Assembly (NCBI RefSeq): GCF_037975245.1
Contig: NC_092577.1
Location: 25,295,398-25,355,397 of the forward strand
Length of the DNA: 60,000 nt
Direction: 5' to 3'
Source of the DNA: Apostichopus japonicus
Lineage: Eukaryota; Echinodermata; Holothuroidea; Aspidochirotida; Stichopodidae
Made by a program: the position numbers and the translations under genes. The notes beneath the pieces are model-generated. The model had not been told where the DNA came from and searched no databases. It saw only the letters and a list, made by a program, of their open reading frames with translations. How positions within the stretch are numbered: the stretch's first letter is position 1; every line of letters starts with the position of its first letter. Shown one piece after another: positions 34,801 to 45,700 of this stretch.

Positions 34801-36155
34801 AAATGAAAAATATGAATGTTATCCAAGTCAACCATATATTGTACTCCCTCTTCAAAATATTATGAAATACTGTACTTATTTACATCATACAGATAGTTTA
34901 AAAGAACACCGACATAAATCATTGGCAAAGGCATAACACCCACCTTTCAACATTTGCTCAGAATTAAACTAATCAGATACTAAAAAATGTACTTCCAATT
35001 TCAATAAAATTTCTGTTACATATATATTATTATTGCTGTCTGGCTGTTTTACATTCAAGAGATAAACAACCTGGGAATACATTAAAAATTTATTACTCAC
35101 ATCAATTAAAAAATGTCTTACTTTTTTTGGATCTTCACAGTTAATTATTTACTGTGATATTACCATATGATACACAGAAAGAAAACGTTTTCTGAGTTTG
35201 CTCAAATCTGTTGTCCATTTGTTAATACTATGAAACTGCTGCAAAGAAATAAGCATAGTTTATTTACTGTCTTCAAAGTTACAATCCAGAAAAAAATAAA
35301 TGACATATAGCTCAAAATTGTTTCTACTCCACCCATTCCATCTTATTGTGTGATTCGTTTCATGAAAGGTTATGAGTGCAATAAAATTTCCAAAAATGAA
35401 AGGGCAATACTCTGTAGAGGATTACGTTTTCGTAAATCCCTTGTGATGTGGGTTGGGGCCACATAACATCCCCCCACAGTGGTTAAGCCTCTGCACAGAC
35501 GGCTTTAACCCTAAGGCATAGTACTAGCCTAACTTGGTGTGTGATCTACAGGCACTAGTGGGGTCCAGGGGCTAAGCTCTGTGTTTTTAGGTATTTTTGC
35601 CTAGGGTGCTGGCGTCCTCTAAAATCAATACAAACGCACATAAATTTTTCAACAACTTTTTCATTTCCGATGTTTTTGCTATATCTCACGGGAAGATTGG
35701 TAAAATTTCCCGACAGTATTTTCAAATTTCCCGACAAAATCGTAATTGGGACGGGGTCACCCCCCCCCCCGGTTGGTACGCCCTGCTCATTACACCCACT
35801 CTCACTCAGCTACATTGCAGTTAAAAAATATAATGTAAGGTGTACAACTTTACATCCTTCATGTTTTCTAATGGAAATTCCTTTGTTTCAAATTACATGA
35901 TGTAAGACTTTGCAGAGGCACACTTTAAGAAGCAGTTTGAGTCTTCAACATACAACCACAATCAATTAATAAACTTCTGTCTTTACATCTGCAACTATGT
36001 GCATACCCTAACATTAATCCCAAGTAAACCTGTAATATCAAATGCATGTTCGATTTTACATGCGGTTACCCAGTTGCAATCAAAAATACAGTTCCAAAAG
36101 TTTCAATAAAAGTTTCCAAAAAAGGCAGAAAAGTCTGTGACATTGAAGATAGGTC
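31827..36155. other. Non-coding interior of the Kolobok-type element
   Basis: About 4.3 kb between the ends of the two convergent genes. I see only low-complexity features: a (CTTTGTTATAT/CTTTAAAT)n microsatellite at 32848-32944, G or C runs of ten or more near 32757, 33627 and 35761, and a similar pair of segments near 32250-32295 and 32690-32740 (GCTAACCAGAGA). No third gene was recognised. Confidence 0.5.
32848..32944. repeat. Microsatellite-like T-rich repeat
   Basis: Alternating CTTTGTTATA and TCTTTAAATCTTTGTT units over about 100 bp. Confidence 0.75.
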
Positions 36156-36410
36156 TCATGGAAGATTAAACCGGCTTTTGTGCTTTTTCACAACATCAGC
36201 TTTGCTTGGCCTGGAATATGATTTGGATAATGGCGCTGGAACTTCGACATCATGACCCTGCGAAGAATCTTGACCAGACTGCCAGATATTCAGCAAAGTG
36301 ACAAAAAGTTCATTGACATAGTCTAAATACAAAGAAGAGAAAAACATTTCATCAGTATATAACCCTAAAACCATTTTTAAATTCATCAACCATCACATTA
36401 TATCCCTTAA

Positions 36411-36660
36411 AGCAATATTCCCATGGACTTTTGAAAAATTAAAAAAAAAAAAACAGATTGTTGCCGAGGATTGAAACAATAAGTTAACATAAAGAAATTG
36501 AAGGTTTTCTTGATGTGATGTCGCAAAATTTCAATAAAATCTGCATCATTTATTATAATAAGGCCAAACATTTTCAAAATGCTGTAAAGTGGTCAATCTT
36601 TAACCAATTTTGATGAAATGTTGTGCTATTTTCATTATTTATAGCACATTTTCTTTCAAG
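36411..36660. mobile_element. Partial TTAA MITE inside the transposase gene
   Basis: TTAA at 36407-36410 is followed by AGCAATATTCCCATGGACTT then TTGAAAAATT, close to the termini of the MITE at 38483-39054 (AGGAATAGTCCCGTGGATTT). No matching inverted end was found on the other side, so only one terminus is present. It lies exactly where the conserved transposase text between exon 6 and the last exon is missing. The right limit is approximate. Confidence 0.5.
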
Positions 36661-38482
36661 CAAGCTCAAGTTGCCGTGCTGACATTTTGGGAAAAGTTCA
36701 GAGTCATGGGTATGTACATTCTGAATATGGTTTGTCACAGATTGCCACTTCGCAAGCATCACTTCTCCATCTCCATCAGATGTTGAAGCTGCAACCCAGT
36801 AAAGATGGTTTGAGATGCTTTTTGACCATTCCCCAACAGCGGTACAAGTCTTCTTCTTTGCCAGTTGGTCAATTTTCTTGGAGAGACCTTTGTATGAAAA
36901 AAAGTAAACATATTTATTCTAACAGAATGATGCAGATAATGATCCTACTTCAGGTATAATACCAATGCATGAGACTGGGTTCAAGTTAGACCTGCAAGCA
37001 TATCAGTTAACTGCTGTCCATAAATAATTTCTTATAAATTTTCAAAGCAAGTATATAAATAAACAAACAAATAGACTTACCTTTAGCAACATGCCAAACA
37101 TCATAGAAATGATCAATGTCAGGCTGTTGTTCTCGCATGTATTTGGCAATGGACCGATGCCTATCTGAAATTAATGTTTCAACATTTATCCCACGCTCTT
37201 GTAAGTACTTCAGTCCTCTCTTTAGGCCCTCAAGTTCCATAGCATTGCTGCTTGTTACCTCGTTGCTCTGAAAAAAATATGTAACATCACATTTAATTTA
37301 TGACAATATCATACTAGTTCACCAGTTTCTTACCACTTCATATCTGGTACCACAGATGGCCTTATAAAAGAGATTTTGAGAGGAGTACAGATTAATATTA
37401 TCACTAACTTGTAGCAGATACAGTAAGTTGAATCTAAAAGAAATATATTTGCAACACACATACAATGGAGATGTTTTTTGTTTATAGATTCATCATTAAG
37501 ACTAGTACACACATATCAACCTGGCTACAGCAAATGGTATATTATGCTAGGAAGAAAATTCTCAAAACTATAATTTCTTATCGAACTGTCTTCTTATTTG
37601 AGAACCATTCATTCAAAATCAGTTCCACGTATTTCAAAATTATCATTCCCTAAAAATGTCTAAAATACATTGCAGTTCAGAAATAAAATTTACAATATTA
37701 AAAAAATATGTAATGTACCTGTACTAATTCCAAATGGACAATCATGTTCCACTCAAAATCCATAAAACTGTAGGAACCATACTTGGCTGAGTGTCCTGCA
37801 CTGTCATGGCGTCCATCCCCTCCTAATATCATAGGCATGCCAATCTCAACCAGCCTTTGCAACATCTCCTTCTGTGTCGTATTCCACACCTGTCTAATCG
37901 TGGGCTGTAGTAGATGCCGTTGGTGCCTCATAAATGTTCGAATACCAATGGTTGGGCAGTTCAAATTGCATAAAACTCTCAACACTTTAGTCGGTGTTGC
38001 CCCTGCAAAAAGGATTGAGGCACTCAACATTACATCACAATACACTTTCCCACCTATGAATGTTTGGCTGTCCCAATGTCCAGTTGCTCCACAATTATGA
38101 CATCTGTAGGCCACCCGAAGCAAGGTGCCAACAACTTTCTCAACTGAGGCAGTAATTGGCCCTTTACATGAAAGGCACAGACGGAATAAAGTGAGCAAGC
38201 AGCTTTCCATCACTAGAAAGACCCTTTCTCTGTCCTCTCCTGCTTCTGATTGAGAAGTTCTGTAAATGTAGAAAGTAAATATAATTGAATATAAAAAACA
38301 AATAGATATCAGGATGATCTAAATAAAGTACTCTACATTTAAAGAAGGAATATTGTACAGATTTAATCTTGTTTGTATTTTCAACACAGGATTTGGATTG
38401 CAATTGCAGCAAATGAAATAGAAACTTTGAATTTTTTTGTAACTCTTACCACCCTCAGCAATTGTGTTCGGTTATTCTTTAA

Positions 38483-39054
38483 AGGAGATGTCCCGTGGAT
38501 TTTTAAAATTGTTATATGAAAGAGACAAATTTATAACACAAACTGGTGAAAAAATCATACTGATACCATATTCCTACAAGAAATTATTCAAGTTTGAAAC
38601 TTCAAGAAATTGTCTGCAAATGACTGGTCAAAGGCCAAAAGTGACATCACACAGACAAATTCATTCAAAGTTTTAATGTATTTTATTAAAATTTGATGTC
38701 CATATTTTCATAACAAAAACTATTTTTATGGGTGGATAGCCGAGCAACACATATTCCTATAAACTGTACGCTATACCCCGCCTATTACATTTTTGAAATA
38801 AATGCTGAAATGATTTAATAGAAGGTGATTAATTTTCAAAGAAATACATAAAGAATTGTCATTGAATTGTCCGTATCTATTCACAGGATTGAATAGAAAC
38901 TACTGTACCAGTGTTTTTTAAATGCAAGTTTTTAATCTTTAAAAATTCATATCTCTTAAACGAAACATGCTATGAAAGTGATTTTTGCACAATTTTGTTG
39001 CTAAAATTGTCCTCTATCATATCATTTTTTTCAAAAATCCACGGGACTATTCCT
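38483..39054. mobile_element. 572-bp MITE with TTAA target duplication, nested in a transposase intron
   Basis: The left end is AGGAGATGTCCCGTGGATTT; the right end, reverse-complemented, is AGGAATAGTCCCGTGGATTT. TTAA flanks both (38479-38482 and 39055-39058). It lies between exons 39169-39383 and 37719-38259 of the transposase gene. There is no coding capacity; the small open frame at 38464-38676 is incidental. The TTAA target suggests mobilisation by a Kolobok- or piggyBac-type transposase, but its ends differ from those of the host element. Confidence 0.78.
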
Positions 39055-41003
39055 TTAAAAGAACATTCAACAACAATGTAATATACAGTATAAAGTGAAT
39101 TGAGGTCAAGTAGCAAGCAATTCACATATTATTTTATATTGTAGATATCATAAAACATAAAACTGTACCTCTTTGGAATGGTGGGCGCATCTTCCTCATA
39201 AGAGGATTCTTCCTCATAGGATGAATCCTCTTCCGCTGAGGTTGAAGATGGTCTGTAATCCGAGGATGATTGCTCCATCTTCTGAGGTGAATCTTTACAT
39301 GGAGATTCCTGCTTAAAAGATGCAGATGGTCCTTTACTTGGTGAAGGGACAGGAGCTTCTTCGGATGACTCCAACAGGGTGCACTGACAATAAGCCTCTA
39401 GCAAACAATGCATCCATATATTTATTATACAAAGCTAAAAAAATATCCTATACTGTAGTTTTTTTTATCTGTGCTGACAAAATATTCCCATGAAATCTGG
39501 AGGTGTAAGCATCATTATTTTATATGTTCTTATTATCATCTCTGCTCTGTGAACCTTATAAGCTCAACCTTTTAAGAGAACATTTTCACACGGTTCAAAC
39601 TGCAGCAATCTTGGTTTTTCTCGAGAATCACAAATTTGCACTTTCCTAATATGAACTGCATTAATCATTTAATTTAATGTTTCCAGTAAGGAAAAGGATT
39701 ACAACATCAAGAATTACCCAACTTTAAGGAGACTAGCACTGCTATGACAGTCAATTTTTCAATGGATCTTCAATAAAGGGATTAGTAGTACATAAGACTC
39801 AATAATCCCTGATGCAAACAAAGTATGGCAGATTGCTAGACCAAAATACTTCACAAGTTTAAAATAAATATGGACAAGGATATAGTGCCTAACTTTTTAA
39901 CTCTAGTTTAAACCTATATCTATTTACCTGTGTGCTCACACTGCAAGGATCATCTTCATCAGTTGGAATGGGTGCAGGCTCTGGTAACCACAGTAGTGAG
40001 GCTACAACAAAAGTAAACAGTGACGTATCAAAGCCATGAATTTACTGTACTTTTCAATGGTTTGTTGCAGTTCTTTGTTGAAATAAAAATCAAGGTGCTT
40101 CACAAAATAGCCATTTCTGTAGAGCCAGCCGAGGCTTAGAAATATCAATGTTTCAGCTTACATTCTTAAACAGTCAAAGAACATTAACCGAGGTTGGGAT
40201 TTCTGCAACTGTTCCCCTAGAAGCCTACAGTAGCATAGACCTGATTTTGCAAAGTTGAAGTCTGAAGTCAACTTACTCTTTTTCTTTCTCTTTTGAGAAA
40301 GGCTCCTCCAACTTTACGGCTTGGGGTTTCACCTGGAATATTACTACTAGTACTAGGTCCTGGAGCTTCATCATGTTTTTCAGTTGCTGTAACACTAGTA
40401 CTAGTAGCAGAAGTTGTCCTAGGCCCCACAGTAACTTTTCCACCGAAGAGTTGGCACTGCATCTGGCTTGAGACGCCTGTGGGTTAGTGGCGTAAATCCA
40501 AGCTGACTATAATACTGTCCAACTAATAAGTCAAAGCATTCCTCGCGAAAATGGGCACTGCAAACAAGACTCTTTCGATGGTCCGGACCAATCTTTTCGG
40601 GTGTTTTTACACTTTGTATCCAGGCCGAACGCGTAGGTTCTTTCTTTGGAAATACGTGTAGGCTTATATTTCCACTTTTAGTGTTACTGCAACCTCCTAC
40701 TATGCAACGCCGCGGCATTCTTACTCAAAACTCTCTCCAAACTTAAGACTTAGAACAGTATTTCCAAAAATAAAATTGAATACGATGTAATCATACAAAA
40801 TTAGAATGTAAACAAATTAATTCTCTTTTAAACAGCGTTTTGAATAAACGAATATGGATGTAGGCCTACGAAAACAAATTTGTCAACGAACGGAATGGTA
40901 ACGATTACGTGCTTCGGGTATAGATTGATACACAATATATACCCAGTTCGATGACTCAATGTAAACATCCGGAGTTTTCACATATACGCATGCTCTTATC
41001 CCT

Positions 41004-41021
41004 TCTCGATTCTACGTCACA
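41004..41021 (-). promoter_or_regulatory. Right subterminal 18-bp motif upstream of the transposase gene
   Basis: Exact inverted copy of 29354-29371, located 286 bp before the transposase ATG at 40718. The similar distance to each end suggests the ends are kept alike by function. Confidence 0.6.
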
Positions 41022-41182
41022 TCGTGTCAGAAGTCAAATTTTAGAAACGTGCTTTCAGGCGTTTGTTTTTCGTTGATCTGAGTAATTAATCCTTAATATC
41101 TCAAAAACTAGAGCAAATTTTTAAAGAGTTTATATTGAGAATATGCTCGGACATACATAAGCAATACATTCATAGGAAAATT

Positions 41183-41201
41183 GCTACCTGTCCATAAACC
41201 T
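41183..41201. repeat. Right terminal inverted repeat of the Kolobok-type element
   Basis: GCTACCTGTCCATAAACCT, the exact reverse complement of 29185-29203, followed by TTAA (41202-41205). Confidence 0.9.
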
Positions 41202-41205
41202 TTAA

Positions 41206-42169
41206 GCAGGATTATAATTGGCGATCATCTTCTTACATCCTTAATGCGGTTACAAGGTTGAGCAGTTTGTATTTACGGTGAATTGAGACTCGTTTCGCTG
41301 AAACCGCGATTTCACACAAAATGATGAACAATTCTGCTAAAACGGCAATAAATATCCTGAAAAGAAAAGTATGGGTTTTTCTTTATTCAAAATTCACTAT
41401 TTTATTTCAGTGTGATGTCAGTTATGTTGTCTTATACTCTTAAAAGAAGTCAAAGCGTTGCTCTTCTTTTCAGTTCTGTGCAGAAACTGACACCGACTCG
41501 CAGCTTTTTTTAATGGCAATTCCCACAGGGGAAACATCAATAACTGCGTGGACGCTAGAAAAGGAGCGAAAACAAATTGATAGTTATCAGAGGCGAAACT
41601 AGACACGTGATTGCCAAAAACGAATCAAAATAAATTGGGACTTTGTACTTTATAATGGGAAACCCCCTTTTTGCCACAAGCGAGAGGCATACATTTAGCT
41701 AAGGACTAAACGTTATATTTATGTATTTTCTCAAACAACTTTAATTACTTTACGGGTTATGTTCGGGAAATGTTTCGAAGACAAAAAACAATCAAATCCC
41801 ATAGTTTTTTGTTCGATCTCATTATGAGCAAAAGAGGGGGGGGGGGTGGGATTCTGAGCACGCCAAATCCCGAAGTTACGCCAAGTTAAGGAGAGGGTTG
41901 AGTAATGCATATAAAGATATACATTTTTGAAGTACATCATATGGCGTACGTGTACACAATGAACACTGGGAAATAGGAGAGAAATGTATTTGTAAACTCA
42001 CTTGCTCTTTCGCAGCTGGTTTTACTTATTTTGGTTGTACCGAATCCTCCCGCTTCACTTATTAAAGAGTTACAAAGTGTTATATATTATTTCATTTGGT
42101 ACGTTAAGCCCGATAAAGGAAAGCGTCCTATTTTGACAAATAACGTTAACAAAGTTAAATAGTTAAAAA
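41206..42169. other. No gene seen
   Basis: Flank of the Kolobok element, starting with GCAGG after the TTAA. A run of about 10 Gs near 41838. No exon was recognised. Confidence 0.4.
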
Positions 42170-42700
42170 TGTACGTGGATTCTGCGCTATTGTGATAATT
42201 CAAAAGGGTTGTGGAAGACATTCTTTGACTTTGATCTTGCCGAGCATGGTCACGAGTGTTTGCTTCATTGTAATAGCGCCGCCATTGATGTTCCTATAAC
42301 TAATCTATTTGTTAGGTAAGCTGTTCGTTTATGGTATCATGCAAACATGTAGTATACCAGTAATAGCCCTGATAATTTTAAGAGTAAATTGACTTGGAAT
42401 AACATTTTCATAAATGTTAATAAGGAGATTGTTTTTGATAAACATTTAACCGATAGAGGTATTTTATATGTTCATGATCTTTTGACGAATAGGGTGTGAC
42501 GTATACGTTTCACATGTTCAAAACCAAATTACCAATCATAACATTATGAACTTTCTCTTCACTCGTTATTGGGGATTGATTAACACTATTCCAAGATCTT
42601 GATGGATACACGGTGGCCTTAGAGGAAGCCGTGACACCTATTTAAACAACACGGACTTAGACTAATATCTTTTACCAGCAAATGGGTATATATGTTTACA
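42170..42700 (+). pseudogene. Decayed C-terminal remnant of a LINE ORF2
   Basis: Across stops and frame changes the text reads DFDLAEHGHECLLHCN, then KLTWNNIFINVNKEIVFDKH, LTDRGILYVHDLL and YWGLINTIPRSWI. WNNxxI...K, GIxxVxDLL and LxxxIPxxW are typical of the region after the RT in L1/Tx1-group ORF2 proteins. It is too decayed for family assignment and has no link to the MULE exon that starts at 42779. Confidence 0.45.
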
Positions 42701-42778
42701 CACTTTCTTATAATAGTAGGCCTATATACTATGACTGGAATGAAAATGACTTGTTTTCTTTGTCCCATCTTTTAACAG

Positions 42779-45700
42779 GAGAGAGGATGGAATTGATTCT
42801 GAAGTAAAACATTATGCAAAAGAAAAAGAAACCGATGGCACAAATTTAGGAAATGATAACCAATCCTCAGAAATGAGTAAGGACGATGTGTCCGATCGGG
42901 TAACTCCTATACAGAACAGCAGCCATCCACTGAGTGTAAGTAAGGCTCTTCATCTGCTTAAAAGCGTCGAAGATAAAAACTTGTCTTGTACTCCCCCAGT
43001 CAACCCAAAACCTGGTGAAATATATCTGTTTGAAGCACGCGACATGCAAAAGAAAGACGACTGGAAGTGTGATCGCATCAAATGGCTATGCAATGGCGTA
43101 CATCATCTACCTAGAAGCAGACCAAGTGTCATTAAGACCTACTTTTCCACCAACAACGGAAAATTTAGAAAATATGCATTTCGCCCTGTCAGAGCAATAC
43201 AGCCTTACCGAATACTGGTGCACTACCTGGGAGACAAATCTGGATTGTTAAACAGTCCGCATGGCAATAGAAGAAAGAAACGAGGTAGACCACATATGAG
43301 AACATGCCCATCCACACTAAGAACAATTGAAGAGCAATCGAAAAATAACAAGCCACACACAATCTACAGAAAGTTCATTGTAGAACCATGTCAGAATACA
43401 CAAATTCCTGTCACTCACCCGAGAAACACAGAGCAATGCAGGAACACAGTACAGAACTTCAAAGCTAAAAATAAAATTCACAATGATGAGTTGTACGCAG
43501 TTTACGAAATAACATCTGCTCTTGAGTCGTTTACTTGGGGTTTTTCGCTAGCCCCCAAGGTTCGTATTGTCTTCGGACTCAAGCTACTTGGGGATGAGTT
43601 GTGCGGTGTGATAGAAGAAGTGAAAGACGGTTCCTTGTATCTGAGTTATGACACAACTTTCAACATTGGGGACTTCTACATGTCTGTTCTGCTCTTCAAG
43701 CACACAGCTTTTAAGGACCCTTGTCCAATAATACCACTCGGATTCCTAGTCTACCAAACAAAAAACGGAGTCAGAACATGAGGAATTCTTCCGTCTCTTT
43801 TGTCACCAATATCCATCTTTAGCGGCGAAGTGTCTACCCATTGTCACCGATAGGGAGAAGGCGAATGAGAAGGCAATTCACACCCAACTGCCAAAATGGA
43901 CTCATCTCCATTGTTGGAAGCATATTTTGTCAGATGTAAAATTTTGGGTTGCAAAGCATACAGGAACACAAGACGACAGAAGAGTTTACATAAATAACAT
44001 TCTCCATATTCTCGATAGCACATCACAGCATGAAGCATTACGGGGGTTGCAAAAGTTCGAACTGAAATGGAGTGAACCTTTCATGCATTACTTTTACGAC
44101 AATTTTAATGACTCTGTCTTTCACAAAGCGGGTAGGTGGATTCTAGAGAGTCACGGTGTTTACTGCTCCACATCAGGAATCACCACGAACACATCAGAAA
44201 GTTTTAATGCTGTATTGAAGCGGCTACTCTCGCATGGTGAGGTTCGTGTGGATGAGATAATAATAGCTTGGTACTTCCTTCAAAACTTCTACTACCGAGA
44301 AGTACTTCGAGGACGGTGCCTCCTGGGCAACTACAACTTAATTGAAGACATCAAACCCCTTGACATTGACGACGTTAACTTTCCAAGCGATGTTATTGAC
44401 CCGGACAAACTTGTAAAAGTAATCAAAAACGGGATCTACTCTCAAGCAAGCACACAGAAACACGACGATTGTGATGCCAGACATTCAAGATCCCAAGAGG
44501 GCATTGCAAGATGGCTAATTGCGGAGGATAGAGTGAGCCTAAATACCTCAATGAAATGTTTCAGTGTCAAGGGTTTAAACGGCCATCTGCAAGCTGTACA
44601 GCTATTTCCTCATGAAGAGTGTTCTTGCCCAGCACGGCGTACCTGTATTCACATAAGTGCTTGCAAACTGGCAATAGGAAGCCTTACTAAGAGAAAACGA
44701 AAGCTCAACCTGATTGAACTGAAACGTAACAAAAGAGGAAGGACAAGAGCTGGCCGTAAAAAGCCCAGAACAAGGGACGATTTGGATGTTGAACCTGCAC
44801 CAGATTCAATCCTAACCAAGTCATTTTCAGCACAGGATCAACTGCATCATGAGAGTGTCACCTTGATGACAGACGATGTGACGATGTGTTTCCTTGGACG
44901 GCTTTCAACCGCTTCTGACATCAACACCGACAAAGAAAAAACCACTTCCTTCCCCTCCTGAAAAAGTAGTCGACACTCCTTCTTGTCAAGAGTCAGCAAG
45001 TGCGTACACAACAATCAGTGAAAAGAACACATCAGAGGTGATCCCACAAGCTGAGGCTGAAGGTTGCCCATTATGGCGTGGACAACTGTTTCCTATCCTT
45101 CCCAAGACACCTAAAAACAAAAAACAAAGAGCAATTGTATCATTTAAAGGAAGGCAGTGGCTGGACGACTTTGCAATTGATGAATTTCTCACAATCTGTT
45201 CACATCATCCTCACATTGTCAGGAACTGGGCAACTGTTGCAGCATTCCCTGTTCACTTCGCAGAGTGGTTGAGAAATGGCATGAAGACAGACAGTTTTCT
45301 CCGATGGGCTGAACAGCATAATGCCATGACAAGTGACATGTGGCTTATACCCACAAACGTCAATTCTTCGCACTGGGTGCTTATCATTGTGGTGCATCGG
45401 ACAAAACTTCTCCTCTACCTGGATTCATTGCATGGGTGCGACGAGGCTATCATCTCCTTGGTTTTTCAATTTCTTTCATCTCGATCAATGATGGCATTTA
45501 AGAGACCAGTCATGATTAGCGAATGGACTATTCGAGCACCTACTGATATTCCTCGCCAACCGAATGGATGGGACTGTGGAGTACATGTGTTGTTGTGGTC
45601 ATACATTGTATGCAGTGGCCAACCAATGCCATACTCCAAAGAGTTAAACATGACTGAAATCCGCAACTGGATGGCAAACCCGATCTTGAAAGAACAACAC

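Larger units (their letters stand above)
36156..40718 (-). pseudogene. Kolobok-type transposase, THAP finger + DDE core (broken)
   Basis: Exons on the minus strand: 40277-40718, 39928-40001, 39169-39383, 37719-38259, 37081-37267, one from 36897 to about 36655, and a last at 36156-36322. Exon 1 is a THAP domain: CIVGGC, VFPKK, W32, CSAHF, AVPTL. Exon 3 is acidic, Ser/Glu-rich. The core follows: CLSCKGPI, CHNCGATGHWDSQTFIGGK, LGGDGRHDSAGHSAKYGSYS, LISDRHRSI and FYDVWHVAK. The last exon ends DYVNELFVTLLN to SRFNLP. Splice phases agree from exon 2 to exon 6. Two faults are visible. The THAP frame and its Ser/Thr-rich continuation (VGPRTTSATSTSVTA) lie in different frames near 40450. The expected segment between FPKCQHGNLSLLERK and DYVNEL, which normally carries the last catalytic acid, is absent. 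Its role would be excision and integration at TTAA. Confidence 0.85.
29185..41201. mobile_element. 12-kb Kolobok-type DNA transposon carrying two genes
   Basis: Perfect 19-bp inverted repeats (AGGTTTATGGACAGGTAGC) form the ends, with TTAA directly outside both. TTAA duplication plus a THAP-domain transposase is the diagnostic pair for the Kolobok superfamily; piggyBac shares TTAA but has a different transposase. Two spliced genes run inward from the ends. On + is a P2X7-C-terminal-domain protein starting 261 bp inside the left end, and on - is a THAP/DDE transposase starting 483 bp inside the right end. An 18-bp subterminal motif is shared in inverted orientation. About 4.3 kb between the two gene ends has no recognised gene. 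A 572-bp TTAA MITE and a partial relative are inserted in the transposase gene. Confidence 0.9.

Noticed and set aside
38464-38676. A 70-codon open frame as a gene
   Set aside because: It lies across the terminus of the TTAA MITE and has no protein features.
40277-40460. An intron joining the THAP frame to the following Ser/Thr-rich frame
   Set aside because: No usable GT-AG pair lies between them, and the conflict sits within a few bases of the AVPTL motif. A small indel is simpler, though the exon 1-2 phase remains unresolved.
29185-41201. piggyBac as the identity of the 12-kb element
   Set aside because: TTAA fits, but the transposase has a THAP finger and a GGDGRHDS...SDRH...DVWH core, not a piggyBac core.
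42170-42700. An upstream exon of the MULE-type gene
   Set aside because: The text has LINE ORF2 C-terminal motifs and several stops, and its GTAAGC site is not supported by an open exon.
43775-44961. Programmed ribosomal frameshifting between the MULE parts
   Set aside because: No slippery heptamer with a convincing downstream structure was seen at either junction. A third frame conflict upstream makes simple decay or sequence error more likely.
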